DNA of 64,000 bases. Source: Muscardinus avellanarius (Eukaryota > Chordata > Mammalia > Rodentia > Gliridae). Positions 1 to 11,690 of this stretch are shown here, piece after piece. The notes under the pieces are model-generated. The model saw only the letters and a program-made list of their open reading frames with translations, did not search any database and was not told the DNA's origin. The position numbers were made by a program, and so were the translations under genes. Location of the stretch: contig OY726560.1 of the NCBI GenBank assembly GCA_963383645.1, positions 30,813,173-30,877,172 on the forward strand, read 5' to 3'. Numbering within the stretch: position 1 is the stretch's first letter; each line of letters starts with the position of its first letter.

Positions 1-345
1 GAGACTGGCTGATCTCACTAAGCATAAAATTCTTTAGTTCTCTCAATATTTCTACAAATAGCATAACTTTTTCCTTTCTTTTTCGGTGGTACTGGGGTTC
101 CTGGAAACCCTTCTACCTCAGGGATACACTCCCAGACCTATTATATTTTTGGAAACAGGGTCTCTTAAGCCAGCACGGCTGGCTTCGAACCTGCGAGATC
201 CTCCTGTCTCCGCCTCCCAAGCACGGGGATTACAAGCGTGTGCCACTGCCCGACACTTTTTCCTTTCTTATTTGGAGTAAAGTAATGTAGTAAAATTTCA
301 TTCTGTATATATGCCACATATTTTAGCCATTCATCTATTGGTTTT
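1..345 (-). mobile_element. Old L1 fragment, 3' part of ORF2
   Basis: The plus strand reads as the reverse complement of the L1 ORF2 3' region: a 'ctgatctcactaagcataa' block, then 'tgtatatatgccacata' and 'ccattcatctattgg', in the same order as in the younger L1 copies further right (for example near 45.36-45.49 kb). It is strongly diverged, so it is an old insertion. It is interrupted by a young SINE at 81-254. It starts at or before the window edge, so its true length is unknown. Confidence 0.75.
81..254 (-). mobile_element. Young B1-dID-like SINE
   Basis: Minus-strand copy of the young SINE subfamily of this window. It contains the B1-like left part with the Pol III B box motif ggttcgaagcc, the shared 'gagaccctgtttcca' middle, and the altered ID-like right part ending in 'ccccagtaccacc'. 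It is flanked by a perfect 15-bp target-site duplication, ACTTTTTCCTTTCTT, at 66-80 and 255-269, so the insertion is recent. It lies inside an older L1 fragment. Confidence 0.9.
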
Positions 346-1669
346 TCTCTTTCTTTCAATGCTAGGAACCTCTGAGATTCTTTCATTGCTTAGTTTGGTT
401 TATAACCTGTATCTGTTATAGAAACTTTGGATGAGATGGTTATTCCCAAGTCTATTTCAGCAGACCAGAATCCAGTATTCTCAGGTTCTTCTATATCTAA
501 ACATCCACTAGAGATTTTCACTTTCATGTTCTGTAAATTTACTAAACCCCACAAGTCTAGCATGGCAAGTCCAGTCATATCTCTCAAGCAATTGATCTTT
601 CTTTCCATGAATTGTATTCATACATTTACTTAAGAAATTGATGGGGTGAAGGAATGTCATCCTAGACTCTAATCTCTCCCTCAATCCCCAAATATAATAA
701 ATATCTCCTATAGATATTACCTTTAGAATATCCCTTTAGTTATTATTTTTATTTTAATTCTACTGTTGTAATCTTGGTTAAGAATACTACTATACCTTAT
801 TTGATTTATTGCAACAATCTTTTAAAAAATTTGCTCTCCCCAGAAATAATCTCTTAAAATCTATTCTTGATAATAAAATCAAAATGATTTCTAGGTTTTT
901 ACTTTGATTAAAATTTTTCTCTCTATGCTTCAGGATCAAATTACAGCTTTGAATATCAGATCTTCATGATCTGGGCCATATCAAATTCAAAACCTTCATC
1001 TCTCACCACTGCTCAAAATAAAGGACTAGAATTTCAATGACTAGCTCTCAGACGATTGATTCCACATCTCATCTCTAGGCAACATCAAAGAATACTCAAG
1101 TTGAAAGGATCTTTAGAGATAAAGTAACCATATAATTTATCATCCAAACCAGGACATCTTTGACTGAAAGGTGAAAAAAGTGCTATTAATAATTACGTGG
1201 GAATAACAGGTGTAAACCCGATTTTTCCCAGGCAAAGGAGCTTAGCGATAACTGGCCCATGATAGAACTTGAGTCATTAAAGTGAAAATGGTCATACTGC
1301 GTCCGACAACGATTGGTCTACACTCAGCCTTTTATGTCTCTTAGTACACTGTTTTTCTTCCACAGTATGCTTTAAAAAAAATACTCAAGATAAAAATCAA
1401 AGAGCCTAGTTTTTATAGAAAAGTATTTATGAATTTATGTAGATAGAGTATATATACATAATTTCCAGTCAAAAGCACCCCTCCTAGGGGAAGCCCTTTG
1501 ATACATAGAGGAATTAAAAAGATCAACATGCATGTGCAAAAGTAGGTTCCACTTCAATAAGAAAATAGGATATTGTTTGGTGATGATAAAAGAAGTTTCA
1601 AAATCCCCAAATCTCTGACTAGTAATTTCCAAGCCCATGCTGGCTGAGTTACCAAGAGTATGTGAATGT

Positions 1670-1670
<1 letters not shown>
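346..1670. other. Unique AT-rich stretch
   Basis: I see no exon, RNA gene or recognisable repeat here. Reading frames are short and lack coding character. Confidence 0.5.

Positions 1671-1722
<52 letters not shown>
1671..1722. repeat. (GT)n microsatellite
   Basis: An almost uninterrupted GT array of about 26 units, followed by a purine-rich gagagaca tract. Confidence 0.97.
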
Positions 1723-1724
<2 letters not shown>

Positions 1725-1784
1725 AGTGTGAGAGAGACAGAGGGAGAGTCCAATAAGATTTTCTTCCTATGAGAATTAGATTTA

Positions 1785-1982
1785 GCCGGGCCGTGGTGGC
1801 GCACGCTTGTAATCCCCGCGCTTGGGAGGCGGAGACAGGAGGATCGCGCAGGTTCGAAGCCAGCAGCCCTAGCCTAAGAGACCCTGTTTCCAAATAAAGA
1901 AAAGTATAAAATAGGTCTGGGAGTGTAGCCCTGAGGTAGAAGGGCTTCCAGGAACCCCAGTACCACCAAAAAAAAAAAAAAA
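1785..1982 (+). mobile_element. Young B1-dID-like SINE
   Basis: Plus-strand full-length copy. The left part has 'gtggtggcgcacgcttgtaa' and a B box at 'ggttcgaagcc'. The right part is the remodelled ID-like module ('ggtctgggagtgtagccc', ending 'ccccagtaccacc') followed by a 14-A tail. Flanked by TAGATTTA at 1777-1784 and again right after the tail (1983-1990). It retains several CpGs ('ggcgcacg', 'ccccgcgc', 'gatcgcgc'), which fits a young age. Confidence 0.9.
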
Positions 1983-1990
1983 TAGATTTA

Positions 1991-2462
1991 ATTATGTAAA
2001 ATACCCAGATTCATTTACCCAGACTCTTTATAACAGTCCACTCTACAGGTAAGAATACCTAGTTTCTCCTTGCCTTATTTTCCCTAAATCTACTCAAGTC
2101 ATGAATGAATCCCAAAGGCTGAATTATCTTCAGTTTGAATGTTGTTCTAAACTGACTGCATCCCAGCAAGTGCTTGAGATGAAGAGGCACAGAAGAGAGC
2201 AATGGAAAATATAATTCAAGACAGGGCTTACCCTTTTATTCTAACATCTACATCTCCTTCCTGTAACCTATTAAGGGCTATCATTTGTTTTACTGTTTTT
2301 ATCGCACTATATCAAAATTTCTTCTCACTGAAGACAAAATAAAAATAGAGACTGTCTTGATGTTCCTTTAAAAGCTATGGGTATGAAAATACCAAAATAT
2401 TCATCAATTAGTAAAATAAAGTGCCATACTCCAATATAACCTCCTTTCTTTAAGACTAGATT
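1991..2462. other. Unique stretch
   Basis: No gene or repeat recognised. Confidence 0.45.
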
Positions 2463-2469
2463 TATATCT

Positions 2470-2472
<3 letters not shown>

Positions 2473-2505
<33 letters not shown>

Positions 2506-2695
2506 TTTATTGGTGGTAGTGGGGTTCCTGGAAGCCCTTCTACCTCCGGGCTCCACTCCCAGACACTTATTTTGTATTTTTATTTGGAAACAGGGTCTCT
2601 TAAGCCAGCACATGCGCCTGGCTTCGAACCTGCGCGATCCTCCTGTCTCTGCCTCCCAAGCGCGGGGATTACAAGTGTGCGCCACCACGCCTGGC
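2473..2695 (-). mobile_element. Young B1-dID-like SINE with TTTA-expanded tail
   Basis: Minus-strand copy of the young subfamily. Its A-rich tail has expanded into a (TTTA)n microsatellite on the plus strand, at about 2469-2503. Target-site duplication TATATCTTTA is perfect at 2463-2472 and 2696-2705. It carries a short extra segment in the middle ('cacatgcgcctggc') not seen in the other copies. Confidence 0.9.
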
Positions 2696-2705
2696 TATAT
2701 CTTTA

Positions 2706-3077
2706 AATATATATCTTTAATTATCAATAACACTATTGAAAAAATAGAAATTTAATTAAATTATCACTTATAGTTCCATTATTTCCCTTGCAAAAAACAA
2801 AGCTTTCACTTGCCCATATAATCTAATTTCTATGTAACATATTCAACTTTTACATATTTGTATCATAGATACACCATACTTTTATATTTTATAACATTAT
2901 ATAATATATACATCTTCCATTCTGCTGCAGATTACCAACACATTTTTGCAAACAGCATAATGTCCCTCGTGTTAAGAAAAACAATATCTTCTATTTTTCC
3001 CTTTAGAGACATATCAAAGCATTTTAATCATAACATTTTATAAATGCCATGAACCAAAAACAAATGTCTTAACATCA
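2706..3077. other. Unique AT-rich stretch
   Basis: Nothing recognised; the 61-codon frame starting near 2858 has no coding features. Confidence 0.45.
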
Positions 3078-3090
3078 AAAGAATACATGT

Positions 3091-3302
3091 GGTTCATCGG
3101 GCATGGTGGTGCACGCTTGTAATCCTGTGTTTGGGAGGTGGAGACAGGAGGATCGCGCTGGTTTGAAGCCAGCCTCTCTGGCTTAAGAGACCCTGTTTCC
3201 AAATAAAAAAAATAAAAAAAAAATTGGTCTGGGAGTGTAGCCCAGAGGTAGAAGGGCTTCCAGGAACCCCACTACCACCAAAAAATATAAAAATAAAAAA
3301 AT
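3091..3302 (+). mobile_element. Young B1-dID-like SINE
   Basis: Full-length plus-strand copy of the young subfamily, with A-rich expansions both between the two halves and at the 3' tail. Perfect 13-bp target-site duplication AAAGAATACATGT at 3078-3090 and 3303-3315. Confidence 0.92.
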
Positions 3303-3315
3303 AAAGAATACATGT

Positions 3316-3903
3316 TATTGATATAGGTTAAATTACTAAGTGTTCCATATTGAAAGCATCTAAGAAAAATTCTCAAAATTTTATCTCTATGTGGATATTT
3401 TGCTCATCAAACAATATTTACAATGACCTTAATATCTTTCTTTGTCTTGTGCATACACTGAGATCTACATACCAAGGAGAATCATTCTACACTGAATCCT
3501 CCCTGGTCTGCTACGATACACAGAAATATGTAACAGCATTCTCTAGCAAGAGATAAAGACACCTATGCAATGGACAATCAAGCCTAGTTAAAATTTTTCC
3601 TCTTCTGGATAAAAATCAAGATAGATAAATTCTAATTCTCTAGGCACAAAAAAAAAAAACCACTTAAAGTAGTGACCAACCTGAATATTGTAACTCATAT
3701 AAATACAACCATTTAAGACCGCTAAAATGTGAGACGATTATAACTGAAAAAATAAATATTAGAATCACATTGTAAAGTATTTTAATCTGTTGTATACATT
3801 CCTTTAGGATAATCATATCATGGTTCTAGATTGTTCTCATTCTATACCGTAAGTTTAGAGATTCATGATTAATATTTTGCTGCTATTAGGGAGCTTTCTT
3901 CAA
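3316..3903. other. Unique stretch
   Basis: No gene or repeat recognised apart from a short A run near 3647-3659. Confidence 0.45.
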
Positions 3904-4103
3904 GTGAGGCATGGCAGTGCACATCTGTAATCTCAGCACCTGGGAGGCTAAGACACAGGAATCATAGTTTTGAGACTAGCTTCAGCAACTTAGACCTTCA
4001 ACAACATAATGAGATGCTGTTTCAAAATAAAATATGGCTGCCATGTACCTCAGAGGTAAAATGTCCCTGGATTCAATTTCCAGTACTAAAAATATAAAAA
4101 AGT
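3904..4103 (+). mobile_element. Old B1-dID SINE
   Basis: Diverged copy: 'gaggcatggcagtgcacatctgtaatc' left part, 'gcaacttag' linker, then an ID-like right part ('cctcagaggtaaaatg', 'ttccagtac') and an A-rich tail. The right half keeps the ancestral B1-dID layout rather than the young remodelled one. Confidence 0.8.
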
Positions 4104-4985
4104 TATTTTTCAGAAAGTGTCCGAGTAAGATATTTGTTTGGATCCGTTTAGCTATAAATGCCTACTATCAAAATTTATACATTTCTAACAAAAAAGTTGG
4201 TGTTTTAGTACTTTTTCTGAACATGCAAAAATATTTTATACTTATCTATGCTCTGTTTAATGGTTCTACAAAAATTTACTAAACATTTTCTTCACCAAAT
4301 TCTCTTCCAGTTTTCCAGACCCTCTCTCGACACTCAACTTCCACTTTGGACTTCGTTTGCCAGAGGCTTCCCCTGTGCTTCACCCAACAGTTCCAAAGCC
4401 AGTGGAATTAACCAGTGTCCTGTGCTCGAGCTTGCTCTGCTCTGCTCAGGAATTTAAGGCAATAAATTCTTTGCCTTCTAAAGCATCAAAGGTGACAACA
4501 ATCCCATCTAAATAATAAACCAATATTAATAGGGTAGGCCTAGAATTGTCATCTTCCTTCTAGAAAAAAATAATTCTAAACTGATTTTTTCTTAGTCACT
4601 GGGCACCAATATAACTCTAAGAATAGAAATAGAAGGCCCAGAGGGAAAATATGATAGAGCAGGATACTGGAGAGCCAATGCTGCCCAGCAATCTCCATCA
4701 TTAAGTACTTCTGGGCAGTTTATTAATTCATTTAAATAAATACACTGAGGGCCTACTATATGCTATGCACTCTTTTAGGTATTGGGACTAAAGAAATTAT
4801 TTTCTGCCTCCCTTAGCAGTTTGTAATCTAAGAGTTCATAATAGGTATATACCAGGAATTAATTATTTATTGCAGTCCAAAATTGATTATAAGTGTTTTG
4901 ATTCTTAGTTTGAGGCATTTTCTACAAAACTAAACTATTTTCTCAGATCAGCAATATCTCAGAGACTTTAAAAACCATCTATGTG
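4104..4985. other. Mostly unique; possible ancient MIR/L2-like relic
   Basis: No gene recognised. Around 4725-4840 the text 'gagggcctactatatgctatgcac' resembles the widespread ancient 'cctactatgtgccaggcac' interspersed repeat (MIR/L2 class). The rest shows nothing I can name. Confidence 0.4.
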
Positions 4986-5153
4986 CTGACTGTGGTGGTC
5001 CATACCTAAAATCCTAGTACTTGGGAAGCTGAGACAGGAAGATCATAGGTTCAAGGTTACCCTTAGTGAGCTCATATTTCAAAAAAAGAAAAAAGGTGGT
5101 GGTAGAGTAGAGCTGACAGGCAAAATGCCCCTGTACTTAATCCCTGGTTAAAA
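4986..5153 (+). mobile_element. Old B1-dID SINE
   Basis: Left part 'gactgtggtggtccatacct' and 'gagacaggaagatcataggttcaag', degenerate ID-like right part ending 'cttaatccctgg', then an A run that leads into a CA microsatellite. Confidence 0.75.
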
Positions 5154-5164
5154 AAAAATACACA

Positions 5165-5165
<1 letters not shown>

Positions 5166-5212
<47 letters not shown>
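5166..5212. repeat. (CA)n microsatellite
   Basis: About 23 uninterrupted AC units directly after the poly(A) tail of a SINE, as expected if the array grew from the retroposon tail. Confidence 0.97.
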
Positions 5213-5214
<2 letters not shown>

Positions 5215-7264
5215 TATGTGCCTTACTTGGGATTTTTTTTACTAAAGGAAATATGGCATGGTGCTCAAATGGATCTCTAAAGTGAGAGAAAATAAGAAAA
5301 GACTGAAAATAATTATACTAAGAATCCTGGCATTGAGCAGTGGGGTCCAACCAATTAATAACCTTAAATCCTTTAGAGTTGTCATCTATCGCCTTTCTCT
5401 ATTTGTTGACTAGACAGAGCATTGGCAAGCCCTTTACAAAGGATGTAATTTCATATAGCTAATGGTTTGTAACTAAGCCACATAGACTGTTAAAATTTAT
5501 ATATATAATGAGATAAGAAAAAAAAGAAATGCTCCAAACACAAACTTTCATAGAAGACTGATTTTAAAAAAGCTATATGGAGCCACCTAGTGACAGAATT
5601 TTGTGATAATGGAATTTCATTAGTTCATAAACAAAAAAACAAGTTCACAAACTGAATGATATTATAAACGACTAGGTTAGGAACAAAGCCTAGTTTTGTG
5701 TGTACATAAGACCTCCATTGTGAACAAAACGTGATTCGTTTGTCAAGGCTTTCATGTTTAAATTATTTTTATTCTACTTTTATTGTTAACAGACCGCTTA
5801 AATATGCCTTCTGAAACAGCTCAAAAATTTTCCAATTTAATAGCTCTTCAACAAAGTGTATAAGTTAGAGATAATTGGATTCCACTTTTAAATTCTTATA
5901 TTTCACCCAACTGAATTAGGCTCAAAAAGTCATTTTCTTTAAATTGGAAAATATCAGTTAATGTTTTCAAACAGAAGAAAATAAGCTTTTTGCCCCCTAA
6001 AAACTCATAAGAATCTTTTATCAATGAGACACATTTTAACAACAAAGCTACATTTCTAAGAAAACTAACATAGCAGAAAATTGTCACTCCAATTAAAACC
6101 CTTTGTGTCTCCAAATAGAATAAAAATAACAATTGTCTGTATTTATTTAAAGGGATTTATATAGACACATATCTAATTAGGATACTTCAGAAATGCTGTG
6201 ATAGGACAAAGTCCAAGTCAGGATCACACCAGCTTTTGTTAAATCCTTGAATCTCTTCTTTCATCTCAGAATTGATTTATTATGAATCAATTCTAAAATC
6301 TCTCAAAATGATGGATGCTTTGTTATAATGATAAATATAAAAATTGAGACTTTTATAAAAAATAACTTGCACAGTTGCATAGTTAGATTTTCAATCAATT
6401 ACATAAGCACCTATTAAGAGAATCCTATATATTCTTAATGAAATTAAAGTGGAAGTGGAAGAAGATTAGGGATAGTTTATTTTAGTTTGGTATATTCTTT
6501 GGTTGGCCAAATATTAGCTTGAAAACACATTTTGTTTTGTGGCTTTTTGTTGAAAACTTGATTAAAAATATTGGATTTTTTTGCTCCTTACTGACTGAGC
6601 CTCTACTCAGTAAGAGAAAGGGCAGAGAGAAAAGGGGCAGATGCAGAATCCTCTGATCTTTATCTGTGACCCAAGATAACATACGTAAAATACACATTGA
6701 TTTCAGATTAATGAGATTTTATTGTATTATACTGAATATAAGACCTCAGCACACTATCAACATCTAATTCTTCTTTCTGAGCAATTCTAGAACATCTACC
6801 CACAAGTCAACTAAATAAGCATTGCAATAAACAGAGATTAGTGAAACTGAAATTTTGGACATAAAATTTTAAAAGTAGTCAGAAAAATAAACAGAACAAG
6901 ATATCACACGTGTTTTATTTTATAATGCTGTGGATGATTTTAAACAGAATAAAACATCAAAGTTAATATAGCTCTGATGCATAATTTCTGTCACAAAGAC
7001 TATCGTAAACATAATCTAACTACAGGAAAACCAGAGTATGCGAAAGACTTAAAGTGACCTAGAACAGAGTATATTTGATTAAGTATCTGGTGTGTTTAAA
7101 TAAATGATGCAAATATCAGCAGCATCCTGTGGCAGTCACTAACGCTACAAATCCAAGACTGCCTACTTGTGTGTGTGTGTGTGTTGTGCCGACAAAAACC
7201 TGCTCCCTGTGAAGAATGTATTTCAAAGAGATCTCATTGAACACCAAGGATAATAGGATATGGA
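5213..7264. other. Unique AT-rich stretch
   Basis: No exon, RNA gene or young repeat recognised over about 2 kb; short AT-rich reading frames only. Confidence 0.45.
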
Positions 7265-7430
7265 GAGCTATCATTATTGAAGATGTACTATGTAATTGAC
7301 ACAGTGCTAGGAGTTTTACATGTGCTATCTCAGTCAACATTTGCGGACCTCTTGAGTTGATATTTGTTGTTCCATTAGATAGGAAAAGAAAATGAGACTC
7401 AGAAAGTCGTTCTGCATCCTTTGCTCTAAA
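7265..7430 (+). repeat. MIR-like ancient SINE relic
   Basis: 'atgtactatgtaattgacacagtgctaggag', then 'tttacatgtgctatctcag', then 'aatgagactcagaaag' follow the order of the MIR core ('tactatgtgccaggcactg', 'ttacatgtattaactc', 'atgaggaaactgaggc'). Heavily decayed. The 106-codon minus-strand frame over it has no coding support. Confidence 0.6.
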
Positions 7431-7839
7431 ATCCATTCTCTTTTCTCTGATTATTGAATTACATAGAAAAATACATATATGCCTGATATATCAGTACTAT
7501 AAAACCAAATTCTATTCTGTTTACTTAATAATAAAGTAATCGTTTCCTGACCAGATTGGATGCTTTAAATGAATCAAAATAAAATGGTTATTCCTTTTCC
7601 TTGAGAGTGAGAGTTCTAGCAGGATCCATACATAAACATTAAAAATAAAATAATTTTTGTCTCTACAAGATAGTCAGTGATGTTTCTTCATATTTATGAA
7701 ATAATTTCTCTTGCCCTATTTTCCAAATGCGTGTAATAAGTAAAGGTGTAGGAAATATTGACAAATTAGTTTTAGCCCTAAGGAATTGACAGTTACACAC
7801 AGGAGAAAAGGATCACCTGTTAGACATTTTAAATGCAGA

Positions 7840-7980
7840 TTACTGGCTCCCACCTTCTAGAGACCCTTGTTTGATGGTTCTGAAGAGGGGTCTGGAAATT
7901 CACATTTTGAATCATATTCTTAACCTCACTACTCCATGAATTTCTGATACAGGTGGTTCATAAACCATATGAGAATACTC
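7840..7980. repeat. Possible MER5-like hAT DNA-transposon relic
   Basis: 'ggaaattcacattttgaatc' and 'ttctgatacaggtggttcataaac' resemble the MER5A-type sequence ('cacattttaa...ttctgatgcaggtggtccacgg'). Recognised by eye only; the family assignment is uncertain. Confidence 0.45.
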
Positions 7981-8382
7981 AAGTAAGTTAATCCTTAGAA
8001 TTCTTGGTTCATTTTCTCAATATTTTGTATCATGTTTCTAAAGCATTTATTATTTGCTTGCTTGTTTATTGCTCCCTTTACTTTTCCAGGGTATATCATA
8101 CCAGAATTTTTAACTGATCATAACTGCATGTATTAGATAACTCTGTGTTGATTCTTTTAAATGTCTTAAAATATGTTTATTATGTAAGAAAATGTGCCAG
8201 TTACTTTTAGAATTTCCAAAACAAAATATTAATACTATTAAAATACCTACAGACTTCACTGTGATTGTGAGAGGGCCCTCATTTTAACGTAATTTAAATT
8301 GTATATATGTGAAAAATTGCTTGAATTAAGTCATATCTGCCCTTGTTTGCATAAACAACAAGTGCCATATAGAAAGCATCCT

Positions 8383-8590
8383 GAGCCAGGTGTGGTGGCA
8401 CAACGTGTAATCCCAGAATTTGGGAGGCTGAGACAGGAGGATCACAGTTTGAGGATAGCCTCAGCTACTTAGGTCCTTTGCAAGTCAGTGAGACACTGTT
8501 TCAAAATAAAGAATAAAAAATAGGGCTGGTGGTGTAGCTCAGGGGTAGAATGCCCCTGGGTTCCATCTCCAGTACCATAAAAAAATTATA
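8383..8590 (+). mobile_element. Old B1-dID SINE
   Basis: Complete B1 left part ('gagccaggtgtggtggcaca'), linker, and well-preserved ID-like right part ('gggctggtggtgtagctcag', 'cccctgggttcc'). Near-perfect 10-bp target-site duplication AAAGCATCCT / AAAACATCCT at 8373-8382 and 8591-8600. This copy shows the ancestral right half, unlike the young subfamily. Confidence 0.88.
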
Positions 8591-8921
8591 AAAACATCCT
8601 AATCAGCCAATATCAGCATGCGCCCATCATCAAATGCTAAAACCAATGCAATTTCCAGAACATTGTTTTCTGTTAACCACTACATGAACTGTGATCCACA
8701 AACCTGAAATTTAACTGAATGCTACTCAGGGGTCCTTCTCTGTGCTGTACAGAAGATATCAAAGCATAATAACCCTGAACTCTTCCTTTCACTTTAGCTT
8801 CCAAATAAAACAGAAAACATTATTTCAGGGGATCCTCTGTTTCATCAAGGTCCAAAAAAAGGAGACCTTTGTTGTGGACCATAGTAGACAGAATATTTGG
8901 GTTTAAAATGTGTCTTAGATA

Positions 8922-9165
8922 GACAGGCGTGGTGGTGCACAGCTGTAATCCTAGAATTTGGGAGTCTGAGACCAGAGGATCGCAGTTCGCGGACAGCTTC
9001 AGCTATTTAGTGATGCCCTTCGTAGCTTAGTGAGACCCTGTTTCAAAATAATGAATAAAAACTAGGGCAGGAGGTATGGCTCGGAGGTCGAATGTCCCTG
9101 GTTTCCATCCCCAGACCTAAAAATAAATAATAAATAAATAAATAAATAAATAAATAAAATAAAAC
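8922..9165 (+). mobile_element. B1-dID SINE with AAAT-expanded tail
   Basis: 'gacaggcgtggtggtgcacagctgtaatcc' left part, 'gtgagaccctgtttcaaaataa' middle, ID-like right part ('ggaggtatggctcggaggtcg'), then an AAAT array at about 9122-9161. Imperfect flanking repeats (aaaatgtgtcttag / aaaactgtgttag). Confidence 0.85.
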
Positions 9166-9433
9166 TGTGTTAGGAACCCCTTGCTAGAGAGAAAAACACA
9201 AAAAAAGACAATTCCATTTAAACTGAAGGCGATGTAATCAGTTCTTTTCCACCCTGACTCTTGGTTATGGCCACTGATTGCATGAGTCTCTCCAGCAAGG
9301 GTGCACTATCCTTTTAATGCAACACATCTGCTTTCTTTATGATTTCTCTTTTTATGAGTCCCCTGAAAGCCCATCTCCTTCACCAAACTACTCTTTCCTA
9401 CTTGGTCCCATTGGGGAAAAAACAATCCCTAAA

Positions 9434-9525
9434 GGGCTGAGGATGTAGCTCAGTGTTAGACCTCTTATTGCCCAGCATGTGTGAGACCCTGGGTTTAGTA
9501 TTCCAAAATGACAATAATAATAAAA
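9434..9525 (+). mobile_element. ID element (tRNA-Ala-derived SINE)
   Basis: Stand-alone ID-type sequence: 'gggctgaggatgtagctcag', then 'cccagcatgtgtgagaccc' and 'tgggtttagta', with an AATAAT-rich tail. It lacks the B1 half, so it is a monomeric ID rather than a truncated B1-dID. Confidence 0.75.
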
Positions 9526-9699
9526 TATCCCTCAATTTATATATATTGTATATTATATATAGAAAAAGATCTACCAATCTTTTCTTTTCTGTGTCTCTAG
9601 TTCACTTTCTCCTTCTTGTACCACAATATAGTATATATGTAATGCATACCTATATATCTATATCAAGAAAGATTACATTGTCTTTATCCACTGATCCTG

Positions 9700-10170
9700 T
9701 GCACAATTAGGCTGGACCCAGATTTTGCCCTAGTGAATATTGCACAATGAACATGGCAGTGTAGACATTCTTGACATATTGACTTAAATTCTATTGGGTA
9801 TATACAGAGGAATTTTATTTTTATTTGAAATTTAAAACATCAGACTCATAGAAATAGAGTAGAATGGTTATCAGAAATTAAGGGAAGGGAAAAAGAAATG
9901 GGAAGTTGCTGATCAATGGTGCAAAGTTTTAGATACAGAGGAGAAATGAGCTTTGATATATATTGCACAGGACAGTAGCAAAAGTTACTAAACATGTATG
10001 TTCAAAATTGGTTATTGGTAAGGGTGAACTTTAAACATCTCACCATAAAAATGACAAGTAAGTAAGATGAAGGATATGGTAATCAGCCTTCACATTGTCT
10101 ATCAAAACATCACTTTGCATCACATAAGTGTTTACAATTATGATTTGTCAACTAAAATGGTAAAATATTT
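9700..10170 (+). mobile_element. Ancient L1 (L1M type) with inverted 5' part
   Basis: At about 9715-9810 the sequence is L1 on the minus strand ('gtgaatattgcacaatgaac', 'tattgggtatatacagagga'). From about 9830 to 10170 it is L1M 3'-UTR on the plus strand ('atagaaatagagtagaatgg', 'tatgttcaaaattgg', 'atcaaaacatcactttg', ending 'tttgtcaactaaaatgg'). The arrangement fits twin priming in an old insertion. Confidence 0.65.
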
Positions 10171-11320
10171 TTCTAAAATGTAAGTTTTCCCTTACTGTAT
10201 GATTTTTCATCTTTGAAAAATCATATCAATGACCCCTAGCAACACGGAGTGCACATGAGTGAGCCTTGACTGCCATGTCTGCATATTCCCTTGACTCTTT
10301 CCACCAATCACAACATAATTCCACTGTGTTGCAAGTATAATGCTTCTAAATTGTACTCCATCATCTAATGTCATCATAATCACTTATTATTTACCGTATC
10401 TATATTGGGTCATATTCCTTGCTTATCACACTTACAACTTACATTTCATAGGGAGTGATAAGCTCACTTATATCTCTAGCCATTTCTTTGAAGTTTTATT
10501 AGCAGCAGTACATCTGTAGCTATATTCCCTTAAAAATGCACTCAGATTCCAAATTCTGGTTTTGGTCTCTTTCTCTACCAACTCCATTTTCCAAATAGCT
10601 TATGAATTCCTTCCATCTTTTCTTTCCTTGATCTGGCTGTCTACTTAACTCTTTCCTATGTCTCTAGGCCACTTTCTCCTTCTTGCACCACCATGAGCTT
10701 CCATGGATTATCCTTTTCCTTTTCTCTTAGAGCATTATTCTGCATAAGATTAGGTTTATTCTATTGTATCATACTCTATAATAGTAAGTCTCTTGGTATT
10801 TTAGTTGGAAATAATTCACAAAAAGAGACGAGCATACAATGTTTCTTAAGACTCACAATGAGCCACATTCTTCACATTCTTCTGAACTCAGGATTGGCTC
10901 TGGTTACAGGCTTTATGACTGCATAAGATATAGAAATTAGATATTACTCTTAGTATACAAAGGCAAGTCCAGGGAGAGTCTTTTTCATTTTAATAGTACA
11001 ATAAGATAGTAAAATTATAAAATATATTCATATATTCTCTCAATCAAGACTGTATAAAGTTAGATCTTGGGCTATCAAATAATAAAATATAACTGAAAAA
11101 TAATGCTAAATTCAGACTATTATTCATGTTTTGTGCACATGCTACCACATAAAGCCTTTGGAAGTATCTGGACAATTATATGTAATACTGACAAAAAGAG
11201 TCAAATAATACATGAACATTTCATTCTTATTTAAATGTTTGTCATCAGTGATACCATCTATTTATGTGAGCTTCACTTATTTTCTATAGCTAGTTTTTAT
11301 GCAAATCAAAAACAAAATCT
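10171..11320. other. Unique stretch
   Basis: No gene or repeat recognised. The 77-codon plus-strand frame near 10693 has no supporting features. Confidence 0.4.
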
Positions 11321-11424
11321 TAGTCTTGTATAGTGGTGCACTCATAATTCCACTAATGGGAGACTGAGATAAGAGGATCACAGGTTTGTGGCCAGCCTCA
11401 GCAACTTAGTAAAAAAATAAAAGA
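11321..11424 (+). mobile_element. Truncated B1 SINE
   Basis: Only the B1-like left part is present ('tagtggtgcactcataattcc', 'ggccagcctcagcaacttag') followed by an A-rich tail; the ID-like half is missing. Confidence 0.7.
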
Positions 11425-11454
11425 TGATGACTGTAAGGTGGGCGTATTATAGAT

Positions 11455-11690
11455 TGTGGTACCAGACAGATCTGGGTTTACCCAGATCTGGGTTTAACTT
11501 CATTTTTTTCTAACTTTGAACCTGAGAAACCTATAAACTTTCCAAGCCACAGGTTCTTCTCTTGTAAAGTGGCAATATAAATTCCAATGTTAAATCATGA
11601 TAAAATTAAAGTCAAAGTCTATTAAGCATATAGGATCAAACTGCTCATTCCCTAGGTGTTCAATAAATGATAGTGCTTTTTCATCCTGAA
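11455..11690 (-). repeat. MIR-like relic
   Basis: Reverse-complement MIR order: 'cagatctgggttta', 'cctgagaaacctataaactttc', 'ttctcttgtaaagtggcaata', 'tgttcaataaatgatagt'. A 15-bp direct duplication ('cagatctgggtttac', 11467-11496 region) lies at its left end. Confidence 0.65.

Noticed and set aside
7116..7436. 106-codon minus-strand frame
   Set aside because: Overlaps a MIR-like relic and a short GT array; no coding features.
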